Assembly: GCF_017948455.1 (NCBI RefSeq)
Contig: NZ_JAFFSU010000012.1
Span: 1-64,000 of the forward strand
DNA length: 64,000 nt
Reading direction: 5' to 3'
Origin: Streptomyces sp. GESEQ-4
GTDB taxonomy: Bacteria > Actinomycetota > Actinomycetes > Streptomycetales > Streptomycetaceae
A model generated the notes under the pieces. It did not search any database. It saw nothing but the letters and a program-made list of their open reading frames with translations, and had not been told where the DNA came from. A program made the translations under genes and the position numbers. Below are positions 16,799 through 25,508 of the stretch, one piece after another. Position 1 is the stretch's first letter; each line of letters opens with the position of its first letter.

Positions 16799-17481
16799 GC
16801 AACCCAGTGCCGCTCCTGGCGGCCCATGACCTGGCGAAGGCGCACGGCAGCACGCCGGCCCTGCGCGGCGCCTCGGTCGCGTTGCACGCCGGCGAGATCC
16901 TCGCCGTGACCGGCGCCAGCGGCAGCGGGAAGTCGACGCTGCTGCACTGTCTGGCGGGGCTGGTCCGCCCGGACGAGGGCGTGGTGACGTACGACGGACA
17001 GCGGCTGGACACGCTCTCCGAGAAGCGGCTGAGCGAGCTGCGCCGTACCGACTTCGGCGTGGTCTTCCAGTTCGGGCAGCTCATCCCGGAGCTGACCGCG
17101 CTCGACAATGTCGCCCTGCCGCTGATGCTGGCCGGGACCGCCCGCAAGGACGCCCAGGAGCGGGCCGGCGAGTGGCTGGAGCGGTTCGGGGTGCGGGGGC
17201 AGGAGGGGCTTCGGCCCGGCGAGATGAGCGGTGGGCAGGCACAGCGGGCGGCGCTCGCCCGGGCCCTGGTCACCGGCCCGAAGGTGGTCTTCGCGGACGA
17301 GCCGACCGGCGCGCTGGACTCCCTCGCGAGCGAGCAGGTGATGACGGCCCTGACCCACACGGCCCGCGAGTCGGACACGGCCGTCCTGCTGATCACCCAC
17401 GACGCCCAGACAGCGGCGTACGCGGACCGCGAGGTACGGCTGAGCGACGGCACCATGAGCCCGCTGGAGGTGACGGCATGA
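16795..17481 (+). CDS. ABC transporter ATP-binding protein (MacB/LolD-like)
   Basis: The product is 228 aa from ATG 16795 (overlaps the padR stop). Walker A is GASGSGKST, the Q-loop lies in VVFQFGQLIPELTALDNV, the signature is MSGGQAQRAALARAL and Walker B VVFADEPTGALDS. The ENVxLP-like segment and pairing with an FtsX permease place it in the MacB/LolD/BceA group, which moves lipophilic compounds or peptides, or transmits mechanical force in the membrane. Its last codons (LEVTA, stop) are duplicated just downstream. Confidence 0.92.
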   Translation: MSNPVPLLAAHDLAKAHGSTPALRGASVALHAGEILAVTGASGSGKSTLLHCLAGLVRPDEGVVTYDGQRLDTLSEKRLSELRRTDFGVVFQFGQLIPELTALDNVALPLMLAGTARKDAQERAGEWLERFGVRGQEGLRPGEMSGGQAQRAALARALVTGPKVVFADEPTGALDSLASEQVMTALTHTARESDTAVLLITHDAQTAAYADREVRLSDGTMSPLEVTA

Positions 17482-17555
17482 CGGCCTACCTGCGGACCAT
17501 CCGCCGAGTACGCCCGAGCGGCGTGACTGCGACCGCACTGGAGGTGACCGCATGA
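17478..17555 (+). CDS. 25-codon mini-ORF bridging the ABC and FtsX genes
   Basis: ATG 17478 overlaps the ABC stop (ATGA), and its stop overlaps the FtsX start (ATGA). The peptide is MTAYLRTIRR plus 15 residues ending LEVTA, the same five residues that end the ATPase. The 18-bp segment CTGGAGGTGACSGCATGA is present at 17464-17481 and 17538-17555. The simplest reading is a duplication that inserted a coupling cistron; the peptide itself may have no function. Confidence 0.4.
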   Translation: MTAYLRTIRRVRPSGVTATALEVTA

Positions 17556-18901
17556 ACGCCGATCTGCGGCTGGCCTGGCTGCTGACCCGAGGCTCGAACC
17601 GGCGGGAGTGGTGGCGGGCGGGGCTGACGGCGGTGGGGGCGGGGCTGGCCACCGGGTTCGGGCTGGCGGCCGTGGCGATAGCGTCCATCGAGGGGCAGTA
17701 CGTCGTGTCGTTCGGCAACGGGCTGCTGAATCAGCCCGGCGAGCGGACGGGCGTGGTCTTCGCGCTGGTGCTCCTGCTGATCCCCGTACTCGGGTTCCTC
17801 GGGCAGTGCGCCCGGGTCGGTGCCGTGCACCGCGACCGGCGGCTGGCGGCGCTGCGGCTCGCGGGGGCCGCGCCGGGACAGGTGCGGCGGATCGCCGCGC
17901 TGGAGGCCGGGCTGGCCTGTCTGGTGGGGTCGGTGATCGCCGTACTCGCCTCCGTTGCGTTCGTCCTCGGGGAGTGGAAGGAGCCGCCGGGCACCGTCTG
18001 GGCCGCATTCGTGCTGGTCGCCGTCGCCGTGCCGGTGCTCGGTGCGCTGGTGAGCGCGCTGGCGCTGCGCCGGGTGATCACCTCGCCGCTGGGGTGGGTG
18101 CGCCGGGTGCGGACCACGCCACGGCCGGGGCTCGTGCTGGCGGTGATCGTGCCGACGTTCGCCGTCCTGGTGCTGCTGACGGCCCTCACGCCGTACCGGG
18201 ACAATCCCCTCATCGGGTTCGCGATGGTCCCGCTGACGGTGGTCGCCGCGGTGGTGCTGGTCGGGGTGGTCTCGGTGTGGCTCTCGGGGTTCACGGCCCG
18301 GCTGACCGGCCGGTACCTCGCCGCCCGGACGGAAAGCCCGGCCGTGCTGATCGCGGCGGAGCGGCTGCGCGACGACCCGTGGGCGGCGGCCCGTACGCAT
18401 GCGGCGGTGCTCCTGGTGACGGTCGTGGGCACGGGCTTCGTAGGCGTCCGGCAGGGGCTGCTCGCCCATCTGCATGGCATGGAGTACCCGGCCGAGAACA
18501 TGTCCTTCTACGAGACGGGCCTGAACCTCACGGCCGCCGCGATCCTCGTCGCCCTCGCGATCACGCTGTGCGCGCTGGCCGTCGGCACCGCCGAGTCACT
18601 GGCCACCCGGCGCCGGGGACTGGCCGCGCAGACCGCCGCCGGGGTGCCGCGGGCGGTGCTCGGCCGGGCGCTGCTCCTGGAGACGGCGCTGCCGCTCGCG
18701 CCCGCGCTGCTCCTGGCGGGGCTCGGCGGCCTGGCGATCGGTGTCGGATACGGCGGGATCGTCGGCGACGTGCTCGCCCCGTCCTCGGTCGCGGCCCTGC
18801 TGGTCCCGCTCGCGGTGTACGCGACGTGCCTGCTGGCGGCGGCCACCTCGCTGCCCCTGCTGCGCCGCTCGGCGCACCCCGGGGAGCTGCGCTACACGTG
18901 A
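17552..18901 (+). CDS. FtsX-like ABC transporter permease
   Basis: The product is 449 aa from ATG 17552, with GGAG 8 nt upstream. An N-terminal helix after a basic stretch, then helices near residues 70-88, 115-140, 155-175, 195-215, 225-245, 320-345, 370-395 and 415-440, make a duplicated four-helix FtsX arrangement without a large extracytoplasmic domain. RDRRLAALRLAGAAPGQVRRI is the conserved cytoplasmic coupling segment of this family. With the upstream ATPase it forms one exporter, probably controlled by the PadR protein. Substrate not predictable. Confidence 0.9.
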   Translation: MNADLRLAWLLTRGSNRREWWRAGLTAVGAGLATGFGLAAVAIASIEGQYVVSFGNGLLNQPGERTGVVFALVLLLIPVLGFLGQCARVGAVHRDRRLAALRLAGAAPGQVRRIAALEAGLACLVGSVIAVLASVAFVLGEWKEPPGTVWAAFVLVAVAVPVLGALVSALALRRVITSPLGWVRRVRTTPRPGLVLAVIVPTFAVLVLLTALTPYRDNPLIGFAMVPLTVVAAVVLVGVVSVWLSGFTARLTGRYLAARTESPAVLIAAERLRDDPWAAARTHAAVLLVTVVGTGFVGVRQGLLAHLHGMEYPAENMSFYETGLNLTAAAILVALAITLCALAVGTAESLATRRRGLAAQTAAGVPRAVLGRALLLETALPLAPALLLAGLGGLAIGVGYGGIVGDVLAPSSVAALLVPLAVYATCLLAAATSLPLLRRSAHPGELRYT

Positions 18902-19004
18902 GGCTTCCGGTCCTGGGGGCGCGGGGGACCCTCGGGACCGGCGGAAGGCGTGCCGCATGCCCGGCCGTGCGAAAGCGGCCGGGGCAATGCGAAAGCCCGG
19001 ATCG

Positions 19005-19544
19005 TCAGGCGGAAATAGCGCCGTCGATCCGGGCCAGGGCGTCGTCCGCGCCGAACGGCTGCAAGTACGGCAGCCAGCGCGGATCCCTATGGCCCGTCCC
19101 GATGATGCGCCAGGCCAGGCCGGAGGGCGGAGCGGGTTTGTGGCGCAGCCGCCAGCCGATCTCGAAGAGATGCCGGTCGGCCTTCACATGGTTGCAGCGG
19201 CGGCAGGACGCCACCACGTTGTCCCAGACGTGCTTGCCCCCGCGGCTGCGCGGGATGACGTGGTCGACGCTGGTTGCGACGCCACCGCAGTACATGCACC
19301 GGCCCCCGTCGCGCGCGAAGAGCGCCCGCCGGGTCAGAGGAACGGGCCCCCGATAGGGAACCCGGACGAATCGCTTGAGCCGGACCACGCTTGGTGCGGG
19401 GACTGTGACAGTTGCGCTGTGCATAAAGGCGCCGGACTCCTCGAGGCATACGGCCTTGTTTTCGAGGACGAGGACGAGCGCGCGGCGGAGCGGTACGACG
19501 CCGAGCGGCTCGTACGACGCGTTCAGGACCAGGACATGCGGCAC
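19005..19544 (-). CDS. HNH endonuclease-domain protein
   Basis: The product is 179 aa from GTG 19544, chosen for a perfect AAGGAGG site; the longer upstream frame has no support. It has an N-terminal VLVLNASYEPLGVVPLRRA and then an HNH zinc-nuclease fold: Cys83/Cys86 (CMYCGG), DHVIPRSRGG (Asp94-His95), and Cys114/Cys117 (CRRCNHVKAD). This architecture is conserved as a stand-alone gene in many actinobacteria and is not obviously phage-borne. The physiological role is unknown; DNA repair or nicking is a guess. Confidence 0.88.
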   Translation of the reverse strand: MPHVLVLNASYEPLGVVPLRRALVLVLENKAVCLEESGAFMHSATVTVPAPSVVRLKRFVRVPYRGPVPLTRRALFARDGGRCMYCGGVATSVDHVIPRSRGGKHVWDNVVASCRRCNHVKADRHLFEIGWRLRHKPAPPSGLAWRIIGTGHRDPRWLPYLQPFGADDALARIDGAISA

Positions 19545-19862
19545 GGATGCCTCCTTGTGCGTCGGCGGCGCGTGGCTCGCGCCGGGACGATCTGTAGTCA
19601 GTCTCCCCTCATGCCTGGTGGAAGCGCCACCATGTCCCGGTAACGGGCTGGGAGTGTTTTCGACCACATCTTGAATCATCCCCAGGATCACGGGCGGTTC
19701 ATCCCACCAGTTCATCCCCGGCGGAGCACCTCTCCTCCCTCGAACACCGCAACGATCCACACACAATGCCCCGATAGTGTGGTGAGCCTGCCCGTCCGGT
19801 GACCTTCTTGTGATCTTTACTGCCTGCCGGCGGGCGGACCGCTGCACCTGGAGGTACCTGCC
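19545..19862. other. 318-bp divergent intergenic region (HNH / MscS genes)
   Basis: No gene seen. It must hold the promoters of both divergent genes. The only clear structure is the hairpin TGGTGG-AAGCG-CCACCA (19616-19632). The mscS ribosome site CTGGAGG lies at its right end. Confidence 0.6.
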
Positions 19863-20963
19863 GTGTCCCTGTCCGCCGTCCTCTTGGCCGCCGGTTCGTC
19901 GCCCTCGCCGTCGCCGTCTCCCTCACAGACGACGCCCCCGGCGGTCCCCTCGCTCCAGGACGCGCAGGAGAGCGCGACCAATGCCGCGGGCTGGGTCGAG
20001 CAGAACTGGTCCACCTGGCTCGCGATCGGCCTCAGAGTCCTGCTGATCCTGGTGATCGCGGCGGTGCTGAGAGTGGCGGTGCGCCGGGCGATCACCAAGC
20101 TGATCGAGCGCATGAACCGCACCGCCCAGGCGGTCGACGGCACGGCGCTGGGCGGTCTGCTGGTCAATGTGGAGCGCCGCCGCCAGCGCTCCCATGCGAT
20201 CGGCTCGGTGCTCCGCTCGGTGGCCAGTTTCCTGATCATGGGCACCGCGGGCCTGATGGTCCTCGCCACCTTCGAGATCAACCTCGCCCCGCTGCTGGCC
20301 TCCGCCGGTGTCGCGGGCGTCGCGATCGGTTTCGGCGCCCGCAACCTCGTCACGGACTTCCTCTCCGGCGTCTTCATGATCCTCGAGGACCAGTACGGCG
20401 TCGGCGACACCGTCGACGCGGGCGTCGCCTCCGGCGAGGTCATCGAGGTCGGCCTGCGCGTCACCAAGCTGCGCGGCGACAACGGCGAGATCTGGTACGT
20501 CCGCAACGGCGAGGTCAAGCGCATCGGCAACCTGTCCCAGGGCTGGGCCACGGCCGGCGTCGACGTCACCGTCCACCCGTCGGAGGACCTGGACCGGGTC
20601 AAGGCGGTCCTCACCCGGGTCGGCGAGGAGATGAGCAAGGAAGACCCCTGGAACGAGATGCTCTGGGGCCCGGTCGAGATCCTGGGCCTGGACAGCGTCC
20701 TGCTGGACTCGATGGTCGTCCGCGTCTCCGCCAAGACCATGCCCGGCAAGTCCCTCACCGTCGAACGCGAACTCCGCTGGCGCATCAAGCGCGCCTTCGA
20801 CGCCGAGGACATCCGCATCGTCGGCGGCCTCCCGGTCCAGCCGGACGGCGAGTCGCCCGCCGACCCGACCGCGGGCATGGCGGCCCCGTCGGTCTACTCG
20901 AACACGTCGTCCCCGCAGGCTTCGGCGGCCACACCGCTCACTCCGCCGAGCGCGACGAAGTAG
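19863..20963 (+). CDS. MscS-family mechanosensitive ion channel
   Basis: The product is 366 aa from GTG 19863 (GGAGG upstream). A short N-terminal region with a Ser/Pro-rich stretch precedes about three transmembrane helices (near 57-78, 118-140 and 145-165). The pore-lining helix and start of the beta domain are conserved: GVAGVAIGFGARNLVTDFLS followed by GVFMILEDQYGVGD. The C-terminal alpha/beta vestibule and a disordered Pro/Ala/Ser tail follow. These channels open under membrane tension to release solutes during hypo-osmotic shock. It stands alone and is convergent with a VOC gene 11 bp away. Confidence 0.9.
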   Translation: MSLSAVLLAAGSSPSPSPSPSQTTPPAVPSLQDAQESATNAAGWVEQNWSTWLAIGLRVLLILVIAAVLRVAVRRAITKLIERMNRTAQAVDGTALGGLLVNVERRRQRSHAIGSVLRSVASFLIMGTAGLMVLATFEINLAPLLASAGVAGVAIGFGARNLVTDFLSGVFMILEDQYGVGDTVDAGVASGEVIEVGLRVTKLRGDNGEIWYVRNGEVKRIGNLSQGWATAGVDVTVHPSEDLDRVKAVLTRVGEEMSKEDPWNEMLWGPVEILGLDSVLLDSMVVRVSAKTMPGKSLTVERELRWRIKRAFDAEDIRIVGGLPVQPDGESPADPTAGMAAPSVYSNTSSPQASAATPLTPPSATK

Positions 20964-20974
20964 GCGTCGCGCGA

Positions 20975-21394
20975 CTACTCCGGTGCCGCGGCCGACTGGG
21001 TCCGCGGGTTGGACACGAGTTCCCACAGGTGTCCGTCGGGGTCGGTGAAGTAGCCCATGTAGGAACCGTCATAGGTGCCCGCGCTCTTGGGGACCGACCC
21101 GCCCGCCGCCGTGGCTCGGGCGAGGATGTCGTCGACCTCCGCCCTGCTGCCGATGGCGCAGGAGATGACGCAGGCGCCCGCCACGGCGGCGTCGGGAGTG
21201 GCGACGCCGGCACGGTCGGTGTAGGTCGCGTACTCCTCGCGCTCGATCAGGAAGAGCGACAGGTTCGGCAGCTCGAAGAGGACGGCGCCTTCGTCTTCGG
21301 CCGCCGCGGTCAGACCCAGTCCGTCCCGGTAGAAGCGCAGGGCCCGGTCCAGGTCGGCGACCGGAAGCGAGAGGACGACGGTTTTCGGCTTCAT
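20975..21394 (-). CDS. VOC-superfamily protein
   Basis: The product is 139 aa from ATG 21394 with ribosome site AGGAGAAACC. It starts MKPKTVVLSLPVADLDRAL and ends with the FTDPDGHLWELVSNP signature (Glu metal-ligand position). The first metal-ligand position lacks the usual histidine (VVLSLPV), as in many glyoxalase-like proteins of the YcdF/PhnB-like group, so it may not be a canonical metal enzyme. Substrate unknown. Direct repeats lie just upstream. Confidence 0.85.
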   Translation of the reverse strand: MKPKTVVLSLPVADLDRALRFYRDGLGLTAAAEDEGAVLFELPNLSLFLIEREEYATYTDRAGVATPDAAVAGACVISCAIGSRAEVDDILARATAAGGSVPKSAGTYDGSYMGYFTDPDGHLWELVSNPRTQSAAAPE

Positions 21395-21416
21395 GGTTTC
21401 TCCTGACTCGGTCGGA

Positions 21417-21476
21417 GTTCGCTGTGGATCATCACGCGGCCGGGGTTCGCTGTGGATCATCGGGATTCGCTATGGA
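21417..21476. repeat. Direct repeats upstream of the VOC gene
   Basis: GTTCGCTGTGGATCATC occurs at 21417-21433 and 21445-21461 (28-bp period), followed by a degenerate third copy ATTCGCTATGGA (21465-21476). Confidence 0.8.
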
Positions 21477-21674
21477 CTAGTCGCTGCTGGAGCCGGAGCC
21501 CGTTTTCCCGCTCCCGCTGCTGATGCGCCCCACGAAGCGCACCACCTCGCCCACCCCCAGCGTCACAGCGGCCACCGCGCGCACCCAGCGCGGGCCGCCC
21601 CGCTGCGCCCAGACGACGCAGACGCACGCGCCGACGATGAGCACGAGGACGACGGACAAGACGAGTACGGCCAT
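21477..21674 (-). CDS. Small single-pass membrane protein
   Basis: The product is 65 aa from ATG 21674, chosen for AAGGAGG upstream; a 104-aa in-frame extension has no ribosome site. One transmembrane helix covers residues 2-22 (AVLVLSVVLVLIVGACVCVV), followed by a basic amphipathic region and a Ser/Gly-rich tail. It lies between a VOC gene and the csn operon. Not recognised; no function proposed. Confidence 0.6.
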   Translation of the reverse strand: MAVLVLSVVLVLIVGACVCVVWAQRGGPRWVRAVAAVTLGVGEVVRFVGRISSGSGKTGSGSSSD

Positions 21675-21796
21675 GCGCCGCCCCTCCTTCTGTTGGGGTC
21701 GCGTTCTGTTGTGATCACGCCATCCTGGCAGCAGCGGTTGCACCGACCTCTCTTGACGCCCCCTTCGCGCCGGGCTTACCTTCCTGAACACCGCGA

Positions 21797-21811
21797 TAGG
21801 AAACTTTCCTA
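21797..21811. promoter_or_regulatory. csn box: CsnR operator
   Basis: TAGGAAACTTTCCTA is a perfect palindrome around a central C and contains AGGAAACTTTCCT, matching the operator consensus AGGAAAnTTTCCT described for the CsnR chitosanase repressor. It lies 96 bp before the proposed csnR start, consistent with autoregulation of the operon. Confidence 0.85.
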
Positions 21812-21906
21812 ACAGTGACCGGGCGAGGCTCCGCCGAGCGCCCTCGATGGACTTCCCTCCCCCGGCACTGAAAAGCTGGGCGGCTGAAAGGCAGGTGTCG
21901 ACTCAC

Positions 21907-23118
21907 ATGGCAGGAACCGCCGGTACGCCGGGCACCCCGCGCGTCCTGCGCGCCATGAACGACCGTGCCGCGCTGGACCTCCTCCTGGTGCACGGCCCCC
22001 TGTCCCGTACGAAGATCGGCAAGCTCACCGGCCTCTCCAAGCCGACCGCCTCCCAGCTCCTGGCCCGCCTGGAGGCCGCCGGGCTCGTCCTCGTCACCGG
22101 CACCAGCGAGGGCCGCCCGGGCCCGGGCGCCCAGCTGTACGCGGTCAACCCGACCGCCGCGTACGCCGCGGGGCTCGACGTCACCCCCGAACGCATCCAC
22201 GCCGCCGTCGCCGACATCACCGGCCGCACGGTCGGCGAGTACGAGCTTGCGACCCCCGGCAGGCGACCCAAGGGGCCCGTCGTCCAACAGGTCACCGACG
22301 CCCTCGACGGCGCCGTCAAGGCGGCCGGGCTCGCCCGCGCCGACCTCCACCGGCTCGTCATCGGCACCCCCGGCGCCTTCGACCCCGGCACCGGCCGACT
22401 CCGCTACGCCTCCCACCTCCCGGGCTGGCACTCCCCCACGCTCCTCGACGAACTCGCCGCCGCGCTACCGATGCCGGTCGAGTACGAGAACGACGTCAAC
22501 CTCGTCGCCGTCGCCGAGCAGCGGCTGGGGGCGGCCCGGGGGCACGAGGACTTCGTGCTGCTGTGGAACGAAGGGGGTTTGGGTGCCGCCCTGGTCCTCG
22601 GCGGCCGGCTGCACCGCGGCTGGACCGGCGGTGCGGGAGAGGTAGGTTTCCTGCCGGTCCCCGGCGCACCGCTCGTGCGGCAGGTGACCAAAGCCAACAG
22701 TGGCGGCTACCAGGAGCTGGCCGGTTCGCAGGCCATCCCCCACCTCGCGCGTGAGATCGGCATCTCCGACATCCCCTCGGGGTCACACGCAGAAGTCGCC
22801 GCCGCTCTCGTCGCGCGGGCCGCCGCGGAGGACACGGTCCTCAACCGGCTGCTCCTCGAGACCTACGCGACCCGGCTCGCCACGGGTCTCGCCTCCCTCG
22901 TCTCCGTCCTCGACCCCGAACTCGTCGTCCTCAGCGGCTCCTCACTCGCCTCCGGCGGCGAGGTGCTGCGCGCCCTCGTCCAGGCCGAGCTGGAGGAGCT
23001 GGCCGCGGCCCGACCCCGGCTCGTCGTGGGCGGCGTCCATCAACACCCCGTGCTGCGCGGCGCGTTGGAGAGCGCGCTGGCAGCAACCCGCGACGAGGTC
23101 TTCGACACCTCCCGCTGA
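21907..23118 (+). CDS. csnR: ROK-family repressor of chitosan utilisation
   Basis: The product is 403 aa from ATG 21907; an ATG at 21847 would add 20 residues and cannot be excluded. The N-terminal winged helix is LDLLLVHGPLSRTKIGKLTGL followed by KPTASQLLARLEAAG. A ROK domain follows with FVLLWNEGGLGAALVLGG, but the CxCGxxGCxE zinc motif of sugar kinases is absent, as in several ROK regulators. It heads the cluster whose order (ROK regulator, binding protein, two permeases, GH4 enzyme, kinase) equals the Streptomyces csnR-K operon, and a perfect csn box lies upstream. Chitosan oligosaccharides are the expected inducer. Confidence 0.85.
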   Translation: MAGTAGTPGTPRVLRAMNDRAALDLLLVHGPLSRTKIGKLTGLSKPTASQLLARLEAAGLVLVTGTSEGRPGPGAQLYAVNPTAAYAAGLDVTPERIHAAVADITGRTVGEYELATPGRRPKGPVVQQVTDALDGAVKAAGLARADLHRLVIGTPGAFDPGTGRLRYASHLPGWHSPTLLDELAAALPMPVEYENDVNLVAVAEQRLGAARGHEDFVLLWNEGGLGAALVLGGRLHRGWTGGAGEVGFLPVPGAPLVRQVTKANSGGYQELAGSQAIPHLAREIGISDIPSGSHAEVAAALVARAAAEDTVLNRLLLETYATRLATGLASLVSVLDPELVVLSGSSLASGGEVLRALVQAELEELAAARPRLVVGGVHQHPVLRGALESALAATRDEVFDTSR

Positions 23119-23134
23119 CCCGGTAGTCACACAC

Positions 23135-23169
23135 CTTCTTCCCTCGCCACAGCTTCTTCCCTCGCCACA
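23135..23169. repeat. Pyrimidine-rich direct repeats between csnR and csnE
   Basis: CTTCTTCCCTCGCCACA occurs at 23135-23151 and 23153-23169 (18-bp period), followed by a degenerate third unit. The 111-bp csnR-csnE gap is unusually pyrimidine-rich. Effect unknown. Confidence 0.8.
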
Positions 23170-23229
23170 TCTCCTTTCCTCGCGCCACACCTTCCTTCCC
23201 GCCCCGCCCCGCCCCAGGGAGTCCTTGTC

Positions 23230-24567
23230 ATGCCCGGAATATCCCGGAAAGCCGCGATCGCGCTCGCCGCCTCCGCCTCCATCGCCCTCCTCGCCACCGC
23301 CTGCACCGGCCAGTCGAGCTCCGGTGCCGAGGACGACGCCTCCAAGGAGACGACCCTCAACTTCTGGCACGCCTGGAGCGCACCCGCCGAGGTGAAGGCC
23401 GTCAAGTCGCTGATCGTCGGCTTCGAGAAGGCGCACCCCAACATCCACGTCAACGTCGTCGGCAACATGACCGACGACAAGATCAACCAGGCTTTGCGGG
23501 CCGGTGGCGGCAAGGCCCCCGACGTCATCTCGTCCTTCACGACGAACAACGTCGGCAAGTTCTGCTCGTCCGACGCCCTGGTCGACCTCAACCCGTTCTT
23601 CGAGAAGTCGAAGATCGACCCGGAGAAGACCTTCCCGAAGGCGATGAACGAGTACACGCAGTTCGAGGGCAACCGATGCACCGTGCCGCTGCTGGGTGAC
23701 GCGTACGGGCTCTACTACAACAAGACGGCCTTCGACAAGGCCGGCATCAAGAGCCCGCCCAAGACCTGGTCCGAATTCGAGACGGTCGCCAAGAAACTGA
23801 CGATCACTCAAGGGAACACGTACAAACAACTCGGCTTCATGCCGAACTACCACGGCTGGGAGTCGACGACCGAGCACTACCTCGGCCAGTTCTCCCCCAC
23901 CTACTTCGATGCGGACGGCAAGTCCAACCTCGCCAAGGACCCCGCTTTCGAGGCCGGTTTCACCCTCCAGAAGAAGCTCGTCGACGCACTCGGCGGATAC
24001 AAGAAACTGGAGACCTATCGCGCCACGCTCGGCGACGAATGGGGTCCCAAACACCCCTTCCACACCGGTCAGGTCGCCATGCAGCTCGACGGCGAATGGC
24101 GCCTCGGCATGGCCCTGGACGCGAAGACGGACTTCGAGATCGGCGTCGCCCCGCTGCCCGTGCCCGACGACCAGGCCGATGAGTACGGCAAGGGCTACAT
24201 CACCGGGACGATCGCCGGAATCGCCGCGACCAGCGAGAAGCAGAACGCGGCCTGGGAACTGGTGAAGTACATGACCACGGACACGGACGCGGTGGTCGGC
24301 TTCTCCAACGCGATCCACAATGTGCCGTCCACGCTGGAAGCCCTGAAGTCGCCGAAGCTGAAGTACGACCCGCGTTTCAAGACGTTCCTGGAGATCGCGG
24401 CGAACCCGAATTCCACGACGTCTCCCGCGTCCGTCAACGGCGGTGTGTATCTGGCCACGATCCAGGAGTTCGGATACGACTACGAGAGCGGCAAGGAGAC
24501 CGATCTCAAGGCGGGCCTCGCCAAGGCGGCGAAGCAGATCGACACGGACATCGCGCAGGCGCGGTAA
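23230..24567 (+). CDS. csnE: Chitosan-oligosaccharide ABC transporter, substrate-binding lipoprotein
   Basis: The product is 445 aa. The N-terminus is a lipoprotein signal with lipobox LATAC (Cys25), then LNFWHAWSAPAEVKAVKSL, a family 1 extracellular solute-binding domain. Typical family motifs are present, such as ALYYNK-like GLYYNKTAFDKAGI and TGTIAGIAATSEKQNAAWE. By position in the csn cluster it captures chitosan oligosaccharides at the membrane surface and delivers them to CsnF/CsnG. Its stop overlaps the csnF start. Confidence 0.85.
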   Translation: MPGISRKAAIALAASASIALLATACTGQSSSGAEDDASKETTLNFWHAWSAPAEVKAVKSLIVGFEKAHPNIHVNVVGNMTDDKINQALRAGGGKAPDVISSFTTNNVGKFCSSDALVDLNPFFEKSKIDPEKTFPKAMNEYTQFEGNRCTVPLLGDAYGLYYNKTAFDKAGIKSPPKTWSEFETVAKKLTITQGNTYKQLGFMPNYHGWESTTEHYLGQFSPTYFDADGKSNLAKDPAFEAGFTLQKKLVDALGGYKKLETYRATLGDEWGPKHPFHTGQVAMQLDGEWRLGMALDAKTDFEIGVAPLPVPDDQADEYGKGYITGTIAGIAATSEKQNAAWELVKYMTTDTDAVVGFSNAIHNVPSTLEALKSPKLKYDPRFKTFLEIAANPNSTTSPASVNGGVYLATIQEFGYDYESGKETDLKAGLAKAAKQIDTDIAQAR

Positions 24568-25508
24568 TGGCCACGATCACCCTCGCGTCGAAGCGCCGCC
24601 GATCGGCACTGCGTACGGCCGCCTTCATGTCGCCCTGGCTGATCGGCTTCGCGGTCTTCTTCGCGTATCCGCTGATCTCGACCGTCTATTTCTCGTTCAT
24701 GCACTACGACGGCTTCAAACCGGCGACGTGGAGCGGAACGCAGAACTGGACCTACGTCTTCGAGCACTACACCTTCTTCTGGCCCGCCCTGCGCAACACC
24801 CTGTGGCTGGTCGTGATCATGGTGAGCCTGCGGGTCGTGTTCGGGCTCGGCGTGGGCCTGCTGATCACCAAGATCAAGACGGGCACGGGCGTCTTCCGCA
24901 CGCTCTTCTATCTGCCGTACCTCGCCCCGCCCGTCGCCGCGACCATGGCCTTCGCGTTCCTGCTCAACCCCGGCACGGGTCCGGTCAACTCGATCCTCGA
25001 GAAGGTGGGCCTGCCGGCCCCGGGCTGGTTCAACGACCCCATCTGGTCCAAGCCCGCCCTCACCCTGCTCGCCCTCTGGGGCATCGGCGACCTCATGGTC
25101 ATCTTCATGGCGGCGCTGCTCGACGTGCCCCGGGAGCAGTACGAGGCGGCCGAGCTGGACGGGGCGTCGGCGTGGCAGCGGTTCCGCTATGTAACCCTTC
25201 CCAACATCTCGCCGATCGTGATGTTTGCGGTGGTCACCGGCGTGATCCAGGCCATGCAGTACTACACACAGCCATTGGTCGCGGGGAAAGTCGCGTCGGG
25301 CGTGATCCAGGGCGCGGGCACGCAGTTCGAGCCCGGCTACCCGGACAAATCCACCCTCACGCTCCCCCAGCTCGTCTACAACCTCGGCTTCCAGCGCTTC
25401 GACTACGGCTCCGCCTGTGTCGTCGCCCTCGTCCTCTTCGCCCTGTCGATGATGTTCACCGCGTTCCTGATGCGGCGCCGGGGCGGTCTCATCCAGGCAG
25501 GTGACTGA
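24567..25508 (+). CDS. csnF: Chitosan-oligosaccharide ABC transporter permease
   Basis: The product is 313 aa, starting at ATG 24567 inside the csnE stop (TAATG). It has six predicted helices, beginning WLIGFAVFFAYPLISTVYFS, and the EAA loop EQYEAAELDGASAWQRFRY, which contacts the ATPase. This is the MalF-type component of a CUT1 sugar importer. No ATPase gene is in the cluster, so a shared ATPase such as MsiK is expected, as for other Streptomyces sugar importers. Confidence 0.88.
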   Translation: MATITLASKRRRSALRTAAFMSPWLIGFAVFFAYPLISTVYFSFMHYDGFKPATWSGTQNWTYVFEHYTFFWPALRNTLWLVVIMVSLRVVFGLGVGLLITKIKTGTGVFRTLFYLPYLAPPVAATMAFAFLLNPGTGPVNSILEKVGLPAPGWFNDPIWSKPALTLLALWGIGDLMVIFMAALLDVPREQYEAAELDGASAWQRFRYVTLPNISPIVMFAVVTGVIQAMQYYTQPLVAGKVASGVIQGAGTQFEPGYPDKSTLTLPQLVYNLGFQRFDYGSACVVALVLFALSMMFTAFLMRRRGGLIQAGD

